This document shows positions 56,735-64,000 of a DNA stretch of 64,000 nucleotides, in pieces; position 1 is the stretch's first letter; each line of letters begins with the position of its first letter. This DNA is from Synaphobranchus kaupii. Lineage: Eukaryota > Chordata > Actinopteri > Anguilliformes > Synaphobranchidae. A program made the position numbers and the translations under genes. Location: NCBI GenBank assembly GCA_029718625.1, contig CM056376.1, positions 91,802,358 to 91,866,357 on the forward strand, in the 5' to 3' direction. Under the pieces are notes generated by a model, which did no database searches, was not told the origin of the DNA, and saw only the letters and a program-made list of their open reading frames with translations.

Positions 56735-58474
56735 TGTCATGGTTTTAACCCTTTTTGCCTATGTGGTCGTTCTCCTTGGTGGCCACGCGAGGGCGCTGCT
56801 CTTTAGGTGGATGCTTGCTCCGCCCTGCTTAGATTGCGGAGCTGCTGTTAGCGCCCACACCTGTGCTTAGTCACCTGGGGAGATGTATATAAGCCTACCG
56901 TTTCCTTCGTTCGGGGTTTCGACATTAATTGTCAATTGTTCATTGTTTGTACTGTGGTGTTATTGTTGGCTGTGAGTTCTCGTACCATTTTGGCTACTCG
57001 CCTATTTTTAACGTCTCTTTGTTGAGGCAGGGCTTATTTCTTGCTGGCTTGGTAGTTAGTTATCTCGTAGAAGTTTGGGACCGTAAATCTCTGCTCTATT
57101 TCGCCTTTTGGTGCTTTTTCTCCGTGTATGGAGTTTTGGGCGATTCTGTTCGGAACAGTAGTTCTGCTCGCCCTTCGGCACGTCTTCCCATAGGGAGATC
57201 AGGCGTTTCCCTTCTACTTAGTTTCTTAGCTCGTAGAAGTATAGAGTAGCAGTTTCTCTGGTCCATTTACGCCTGTTGATTGGTTTTCTTACTGAGAGAC
57301 CTGGCATTTTAGCTTCTACTCATTTCCGGGTTACGGTGAGCCAGTTGGTAGCTTCGGTACGTTTGTTCCCTGTTTTTGTCTCCTTCTCATGGACTACGCT
57401 CCTTTGTTGTGAGTCAGGGTTTTTGTTTATATTTAGAGGCTGTCGAGCTATTTTTGCGTTAGTCTTTTTGGATAGTAAAGTCTATGGGACGACGGTGCTC
57501 CATCGGCTCACCTGTAAAATGTTTCTCTCTCCTGGGAGATCGGGTGTTTACCTCTGTTTTCTGCTTCAGACTGCGAACTAATTAAATAGCCATGGAACGT
57601 TAAATCTCTGTTCCTGTTCACCTCGTTACATTTCCCCACTGAGAGGCAGGGCTTGTATTTGTGTTAGTGGTTGTGTTAGTCAGATAGCCGACAGTTTCGG
57701 TGCAGCTGTCCCTTCGTCTTTTGTGCTATTTCTCCGTGTATGGAGATTTGGGCGACTTTGTTCGGAACTGTGTTTCTGTTCGCCCTTCAGTGCAATTCGT
57801 CTCTCAGGGAGACCGGGCGATGTTTTGGACATGTTTGCGTTTGACTGCGAGCCTATTATTCTCGCCATGGAACGTTAATCTCTGTTCCTGTGCGCCTCGT
57901 TATTTTCCTCATCATATAGAGGCAGGGCGTGTATTTTCAATGAATCTCGCTTTGGTCTAGCCGGTAAATGTCTGGTACTGCCTGTCCTGTTCGTTCCTTT
58001 CGGTGCCTTTCTCCTTTCATGGAGTTTGACGATTTTGTTCGGAACTGCTGTTCCGTTTCGTCTTTTGGGTGCATGTCTTCCTATATGGAGGATTGGGCGA
58101 TGTTGTGGACACGTTTGTGTGTGACCGCGAGTCTGAGAGTAGCCTGGAAACGTTGGATCTGTTCCTTTCCCCTCCTCATACTATCATATTATTTTGCAGT
58201 GTTTGTTTGTGTTTTATGTTTGTCTTCACGCTACTCGCCCGTTATTATGTGTCTCGTTACCGAGACAGGGCGCGTATTATTTCTGGCTGTTAAGAATCCT
58301 GTCCTTGCGCTCTACTTGGCGTGTGACAGTGAGCCGGTTAGTAGCGTTTGTAGTGGTGTTCGTTGTCTTGTCTCCTCCCTTATCTGCGGGTATCCCGCCT
58401 TAGTGGCCTAAGGGCTTAATGAATCCCCTTGCTGCGTTTGGCTCCTCGCATCTCACACGTCACGCCCCATTACA
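56735..58474 (+). mobile_element. Solo LTR (1740 bp) with 5-bp duplication CAATC
   Basis: Begins TGTCATGGTTTTAACC and ends CCCCATTACA. CAATC lies on both sides (56730-56734 and 58475-58479). A TATA box, TGTATATAAG, is at 56884-56893, and a U5-like end, TGCGTTTGGCTCCTCGCATC, at about 58433. No internal retroelement sequence adjoins, so it is a solo LTR left by recombination. It is in the opposite orientation to the gypsy fragment it interrupts. Small open frames inside are not genes. Confidence 0.88.
57026..58264 (+). repeat. Diverged tandem units inside the solo LTR
   Basis: GAGGCAGGGC-type starts occur at 57026, (weakly) 57292, 57641, 57921 and 58264. Each unit contains versions of TCTCCGTGTATGGAG, TTTGTTCGGAACTG, GGGAGA-CGGGCGATG and CATGGAACGTTAAATCTCTG. 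Units are roughly 270-350 bases, with substantial divergence. The repeat lies downstream of the TATA box, so it would be transcribed. Confidence 0.75.
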
Positions 58475-59578
58475 CAATCATTCAATTCCCTGTTTTCAAT
58501 CATTCACTTCTCCCCACAGGTACCAATCATTAGTTCAATTAAGCCTTCTCATGTCGTAATTAGCTCGTTCCACATTGTGGGAACCGTTTTCCTTCCCTCC
58601 GCTCTGAGGGAGATCGCAAAATATGTTACACCGTACATTAATCATACATTTTGACCAACAGGGCCTGTCCTGTTGTCTTGATCAGTATTTAGAGTGGCAT
58701 GTGCCGTAGCAGTTGCAGAAATATAGTTTTAGGTGTAAATCCCAGGATTAGCATTGCATTTGTTGGGCATGGTATGTAGCTAACATTTTAAACTATATTT
58801 TAGACCTATGGCGTATACTTTTATATGTTATATATAAGTAGGAATATTTTTAAAACTAAAAATCTGAAAGGTGCATCATTGAAAGGTATATATTTTTTTC
58901 TAAGGAATGGTGATGAATTCAAATGTAAATTAGAACATTTTGTCTAAATCAATCTTGTTCCTTTGTTAAGAAGCTCAAGCTTAGTTGAAAAAGGACTGAC
59001 CACTATACCCTCCAAACCTCAATCTGAAAAAAAAACATTTGTCATTTAAGCACAAGAAAGCAATTACAGTTTTTTTAATCGACTTGGTACTATTTTCTCA
59101 AGTATGTGGTAAATTGTCATAAATCTTCAAAAAAAGGCTGTTTTTCTCTAACCTTTCAGCATATTTTCAGTTGACTAAGTACAAACACACAAAATCACAC
59201 AGTAACTTTTTCGCCAAGCCTAGTCAGTGTTTCATCTAGATATACATTTATCTTTCATATAAAGTAATTGCCTTTCACATGCAATGCTCAGAATGCTTTT
59301 TATATGATAACTTTCAATTTGTTTAAATACATTTGACCACTTAATCAAACTGCACTTAATGGTTAATCATTTAACGGTTCGCTAAAACCCAGGAAAGTCC
59401 AGGGGTCATAAAGTAAAAGTCCTGCCATATTTTTCTTTCACCCAATAAATCAGCTAATTTCACTAAATTGTTGTACCTCCTGGCTGAAAAATTGTGCTAA
59501 TTATCAAATTGAGATGATTGGAGGACATTTACTTTCTGAACCTGGATTTTCTACCACTGCTACGTAAGACCTACAGAT

Positions 59579-59780
59579 CAGTGGTCCCCAACCCTGTTCT
59601 TGGAGATCTACTGTCCTGTAGGTTTTCACTCCAACCCTAACACACCTCATTCAAAAGCTTGAGATCTCATTGAGCTGCTAATTTCAGTAGTAGAATCATA
59701 TAGGGTTATGATGCCATAATAGGGTTGAAATGAAAACCTACAGGATGGTAGATCTCCAGGAACAATGTTGGGGACCACTG
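59579..59780. mobile_element. hAT MITE (202 bp)
   Basis: Starts CAGTGGTCCCCAACCCTGTT and ends with its near-complement AATGTTGGGGACCACTG. The inverted repeats extend about 60 bases (AGATCTAC, CCTGTAGGTTTTCA). The flanks CTACAGAT (59571-59578) and CTATATAT (59781-59788) match at 6 of 8 positions, fitting an aged 8-base hAT duplication. Confidence 0.88.
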
Positions 59781-60554
59781 CTATATATTTTACTGTTTGA
59801 CAACTGTTTTGTCAAATTCGGAATTAGCTTATATTTACAAAAATTAATAAATAAGTTGATATGGTAAAACATTAAAGATCTTGTCTTTGTACTGTTTTCA
59901 ATTAAATATATGTAAAAGAGAATTTACAAATCACTGCTTTCTGCTTTTATGTGCATTTTACATACTGTTCCAACTTTTTTGGAATTGGGGTTTGTATACT
60001 AAATCAGAAAGGAGTTATGTTGTGTCCTTAGTGCACTTTATTTCAATTCTGGTAAGCTATAATAATAGCATTCTTATTGAAAATATACTTTAATATGTTT
60101 TATATACTGTATGTACTTCATCGTAAGTTTTTAAAGTACCCGTTAAACACAACTCAATAGAGTCATAGGTTCAGAGTCAAACCAGAGTTCTTCTCTTTTA
60201 TCTTATTGTGTGGCATTGTGTTCTATGGTGTGACATATAGAAAACAGGGATGGATTAAAACCACTCTTTTTCATGGCATAAAAATCACAATGGGTAATGT
60301 AGTTGGGGATGACATCATTATTATGTATTAGTAGTTCTGTGAAATCCAAAGAGTTGACAAAACAAATGTAAATATTCCGAATTTTACGGAGGCTACCTAA
60401 CTTTGGACATTTATCAAAGCATGTGATAACTTAATATATAACATTTTCACACACAAATGAACGCTTCTTTGGGGGATGAGGATGTCAGAAATTATAATAT
60501 GCAATTTTCCTTTCAAAATATTATTGCTTTACTGTATATAGTCAAAGCATATTA

Positions 60555-60740
60555 CAGTGACTTGAATAAGTATTCATTCACCTTTCTCACATTTTGTTGT
60601 CCTAGAATTTTAATTAAAGACTATAAGGTTTAGAAAATATGTACAAAGCATTAAAAAGAAAAAAAAATGAAAGCATCGCATAAAACGTATTGAGCCCCTC
60701 TGCCACAATGGTGGAAAATTTTCCTATGAGCAAGGTTTTT
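60555..60740 (+). mobile_element. Tc1-like terminal fragment
   Basis: CAGTGACTTGAATAAGTATT follows TTA and continues CACCTTTCTCACATTTTGTT and GTCCTAGAATTTTAATTA. This resembles the terminal repeat of a common vertebrate Tc1 family (CAGTG-CTTG-ATAAGTATTC). No matching right end or transposase was found before the AT tract. Confidence 0.55.
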
Positions 60741-60784
60741 TTTTTTTTCCCCCAATAATTAATTCAATATTTAGAGTGTCACAA

Positions 60785-60787
<3 letters not shown>

Positions 60788-60862
<75 letters not shown>
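60788..60862. repeat. (AT)n microsatellite
   Basis: A pure AT tract of about 37 units; it can form cruciforms, and its length is likely polymorphic. Confidence 0.97.
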
Positions 60863-60864
<2 letters not shown>

Positions 60865-61382
60865 CTATTAGCTGGTTTGGAAGATTTATTTTATAATTGC
60901 AAGTCTAATTTTAAATGACTGGACATACATACACATTGTTGCACTTATCACATCAAGCTTTTTGTATGAAGTGTCCATTTGCTGCTTACAGTGTCCCATT
61001 TTCCTAAAACAGTAAACATCCTATAAATCAATATATATTAATATATAAATCGTTCAATATTGTTTGGAATTACACATACCTTCTCTCTTGATTTACACAC
61101 TTGCATTTACCCACTTGCATTTCAATGACTCTGGATGTACGGCATACATTGTTGCACTCGGACACTTCATACAAAAAGCTCAATGTCATATTTAGAATTG
61201 TGTCTGCATAGCTTCCTTCCCGACTTCACAAGCTTCTTAACTAACACAGTGTATGTCACCAGAAGCTACCAAACTCAGTATTCTGCATAGTGTCCCATTT
61301 CCCAATGAGCGCAATCTGTCAAAGGTTACCTCCACCTCCAGTCCACAATCTCACTCAGCTGCTCACCGGTTCAATCCATAAA

Positions 61383-62016
61383 TGTTATAGTTGAACACTG
61401 GTATGGACCCAATTGCAGGACTTGGAGGCAAACTCAGGCAGAAAACTCCACAGGGAGTATATTTATTAAAACAAAGTACAAGACAAACGAGCAGGTAAGG
61501 CTAGGTGACTGGCTGGAATCAGGGTTGGCGAAATTGACTGGGCTGGACAGATGAAGGGGCAGGAGCGAACTGGAACAGGGAGCAGGCTGGACGGGCTGAA
61601 ACTGGAGACAAGACAAACAGACAGGTCAAAAATGCAGACAGCAAACAGAGGCCAAACACGTCAAGCGAACAGCAAAACAGACGGAACGAACTGGCAATGA
61701 GACAAACAAAGAGAGCGATATAAGTAGGGGAAGAAACAGGTGGAAAGGAGATGAGGGTAATGAACTGGGCGTGAGGAATGTGTGCGAGAGCTAACGAGGT
61801 AATGAGGTGAGTGCGGAATGCGAGCGGAGGGGGCGAGTGATAGGCTGAGAGATAATGGGGAGAAAAAGCGTAACTAAACGGGGAAGGCACGCCCAGCCTG
61901 CACAACACGGAACAGACAGACAAGGTAAAGGGAAAAACATGACATGAAACAAGAGGAATGGGGAAAACAGGGAGAACAAAAGGAAGGTGGACTGGAGGGA
62001 AACGGCGGATGTCACA
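61383..62016 (-). mobile_element. Solo LTR (634 bp) with 5-bp duplication ATAAA
   Basis: On the minus strand it begins TGTGACATCCGCCG (62016) and ends TTCAACTATAACA (61383). ATAAA flanks it on both sides (61378-61382 and 62017-62021). The polyadenylation signal TTTTAATAAATATAC near 61470 and the short following U5 set the orientation. No element interior remains. The minus-strand frames 61434-62112 are composition artefacts of the purine-rich plus strand. Confidence 0.85.
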
Positions 62017-62133
62017 ATAAATCCGTAACCCCCCTCCCCCGTTCGTTTTATCCAAATTGGGTTCTTTTTTATTAATATTGGGCGGGTTTATAGTTTTAAA
62101 ATCTGCCAACACTGTATGTGTTCAGAGTATATA

Positions 62134-62626
62134 CTGTAGAGAAATGGTTCAGAGCTGCAGACAGCGTTTCTCAATGTGAGCAATTACATTAATGGAGAAG
62201 TCAATTCCTCACATATTGAGAGAAAAAAAAAAAAAAGCTAGCTAGCTAGCTAGCACAAACTTGCTGGTCCACCCACGTCTAGTTCCAAGTTCCAAGTCAA
62301 CCAGGTTCCAACCCTCCATGTAGGCTATTCAGAGTTAGTTTCTTATGAGCAAGTGGAAAAGTATTTTTGAATATTGAAAATAAATGGCGGGCGGATAGAT
62401 TGTATTGCTGTGAACAATATAGCGATATTGTATCCGAGAAAGATAGCTAATTATGACTAATTATGTTCAATGTAGCCTACAATGTTCGCTGGCATCCGAT
62501 GCAAATCTAAAACAGATAGCTAGCTAGCTTTCTCTATCTATTTATATGTGAGGAATTGACTTCTCAATTAATGTATTTGCTCACATTGAGAAACGCTGTC
62601 TGCAGCTCTGAACCACTTGTCTACAG
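62134..62626. mobile_element. Inverted-repeat element with GCTA arrays
   Basis: The left arm, from CTGTAGAGAAATGGTTCAGA through GCAGACAGCGTTTCTCAATG to AATTCCTCACATA (62216), is repeated inverted at 62545-62626 with few differences. The arms continue less perfectly into (GCTA)n at 62237-62256 and 62515-62530. The AT-rich centre has no coding frame. No clear target duplication was identified. Confidence 0.8.
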
Positions 62627-64000
62627 TCTACAGTGGGAACGAGGCAAACAGTGGGTGGAGCAAAGCAATTTGATTGACAGATTGTGATTGTTGGGAAATA
62701 AGTAAATAGGGAAATAAATTGGGTAATATATATGGAAGTAAATAAATATATATATTAGAAAAAATATCAGAAAATTAATTTTAAAATAAACGTATTAACT
62801 TAAATTCATTGCACATACATTTACATTTCTATATTCATTCCCAGATTTATTTATTTCCAAATAATTTTATTTATTAATTTTTACATTTCCAAATTCATTT
62901 ATTATTTTATTTATTTATCATTGTGGCACTCTTAGTGTTCCATACAGAAGAGCAGTGTTTTATTTTATTAAGAATTCCGGGCTTGCTAATAAAATTTAGT
63001 GAAAGGTTTTGACATGTAAGGTTTACACTCTGGAATAGTAGGTGGCGGTATGCACCTTAAAGTAAGCGGCTATCCGCCATGAAACCTGAAGAAGAACAAT
63101 AATAAGAAGGAAGTCATTCAGGAAGTCTGTTTCTCCCATAGACTGTATAAAAATATGGACAAAGTCACTGTGACGTCACCCATTGCCTTCCCACAGCCTC
63201 ATAAAAAATGAATTGAGTCTCCGGAAGTCTTTTTGGCCCCATGTTTGTACAAACTGCGTCTGCTCCGTGGAGCTGAAGTGACGTTGTCGGGACCAGGGTC
63301 AACCGCATATGGTCTTCATGGTCCAGGCACAGTATGATTGACAGTTCGGGGTGAAGAAGCCCATGACCTGACCAAACCCACCATTTTGCAAAATGAACTT
63401 GCGGTAAACTTCCTTAAGTTGCTAATGTTTTATAATTTAACATTCAATTTTCATCCTCGTGATTTTACTCCTCCTTTCATCCTCATGTAATTTATTAGCA
63501 TTGAATGTGTGGTATTCTTCACATAATTAATGTTCATTCAGTTATCTTCAATTTATATTCAGCTAACCTCAGATAATTTGATTAGCTAGATATCATACCT
63601 TTTGAGCTCAGTAGCCAAGCTAGATGCACTGCATCACCACATACGGACGAACATAGGGTAACGCTATTGCCATTAACTATACTGATGGTCAATCAATCAC
63701 GTAGGTTATTTTGACAAAACTACTTTTATTATAAATGTCCCGAGCACTGCTAGAAAGGTAGCAAGTTGCCCCCATAGTCATAAATGAGCAAACCACCACC
63801 GTCTTTTTGACTAACCGCTAATTAACTTGACTGTGACAGAGCAGTCTGTCACTGTTTTCCGCAGCATGAAACCCCATTCTGAAAACTGTTCCAGATAAAG
63901 TCGGCATTGTAGGTTAGTGGGTTCACACGCTAGCTAGCCTACATTACATCGTAGCTGACATCCTGTAGCCTAACCTAATCACAAACATTGCCGACATTTA
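62627..64000. other. Terminal region without recognisable genes
   Basis: Includes an AT-rich TTTATTTATT stretch at about 62840-62920 and copy 2 of the GGTGGCGGTA motif. A CCCATAGACTGTATAAAAAT plus TGACGTCACCCA segment at 63136-63185 resembles a common fish dispersed repeat. No coding frame is recognisable. Confidence 0.5.
63037..63105 (+). repeat. AGTAGGTGGCGGTA-type conserved short motif, copy 2
   Basis: TAGTAGGTGGCGGTATGCAC followed by GGCTATCCGCCATGAAA and GAAGAAGAAC. It has the same order (GGTGGCGGTA, TGCACC, CCGCCA, GAAGAA) and similar spacing as 47592-47656, 15 kb away. Confidence 0.5.

Larger units (their letters stand above)
58480..60787. other. Region without recognisable genes
   Basis: AT-rich DNA apart from the hAT MITE at 59579-59780 and the Tc1-like end at 60555. 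The frame at 59881-60093 has no recognisable domain. Confidence 0.6.

Noticed and set aside
56652..58411. Several open frames of 60-150 codons with hydrophobic content
   Set aside because: They fall inside the solo LTR and its tandem units, or in the leader just before it, and change frame between units; no conserved product.
62017..62045. CCCCCCTCCCCC after the solo LTR, polypurine on the minus strand
   Set aside because: It looked like a polypurine tract of an adjoining element, but the exact ATAAA duplications place it outside the LTR insertion.

Overview
The window is gene-poor, repeat-rich vertebrate DNA, almost certainly from a ray-finned (teleost) fish. The evidence is several Tc1-family transposons with TA target duplications, a tRNA-headed SINE with the vertebrate V-SINE core, a fish-type Ty3/gypsy chromovirus, an L2/CR1-like LINE and hAT and PIF/Harbinger-like MITEs, in an AT-rich background with long CA/GT, AG, AT and poly-C tracts. 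There is one 500-base assembly gap (1542-2041). I recognise no complete host protein-coding gene. The only intact coding sequence of a recognisable family is a Tc1 transposase at 8008-9036.

Layout. 1-1541: microsatellites, then the gap. 3473-5683: a Tc1-like MITE with a Tc1 element (broken transposase) inserted 6 bases away. 7710-9240: a Tc1 element with an intact transposase. 10300-10640: a GC-box-poor region with an NRF1-like palindrome and divergent splice-donor-like sites, a possible promoter. 12152-13072: a decayed third Tc1. 15359-16232: a longer copy of the first MITE. 21221-21848: a V-SINE split by a small MITE. 23634-24236: a dispersed fish repeat. 32106-32377: a perfect 89-bp inverted repeat with a third copy beside it. 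33461-40901: a young, near-complete Ty3/gypsy chromovirus with identical-length 1545-bp LTRs. 42933-44290: a minisatellite split by a hAT-type element. 45490-47471: a 5'-truncated LINE. 47759-52117: three blocks of a fossil hAT transposase gene whose introns hold further MITEs. 54241-56570: a decayed, minus-strand Ty3/gypsy fragment whose 5' region is split by a 1740-bp solo LTR (56735-58474). 59579-59780 and 61383-62016: a hAT MITE and a second solo LTR. 62134-62626: a long inverted repeat.

How the parts relate. Nothing here forms a host pathway; the story is insertion history. Target-site duplications can be read directly for many insertions: TA for Tc1 types, CAACG, CAATC and ATAAA for LTR elements, TTCTGGTG and an imperfect CTAnAnAT for hAT types. 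Nesting gives relative ages: solo LTR inside the decayed gypsy, MITE inside SINE, hAT inside minisatellite. The most interesting single item is the 33.5-40.9 kb chromovirus. It carries sequence consistent with Tf1/sushi-type self-primed reverse transcription, and both LTRs carry an 11-bp minisatellite whose copy number differs in two compensating places although the LTRs differ at only about six bases.
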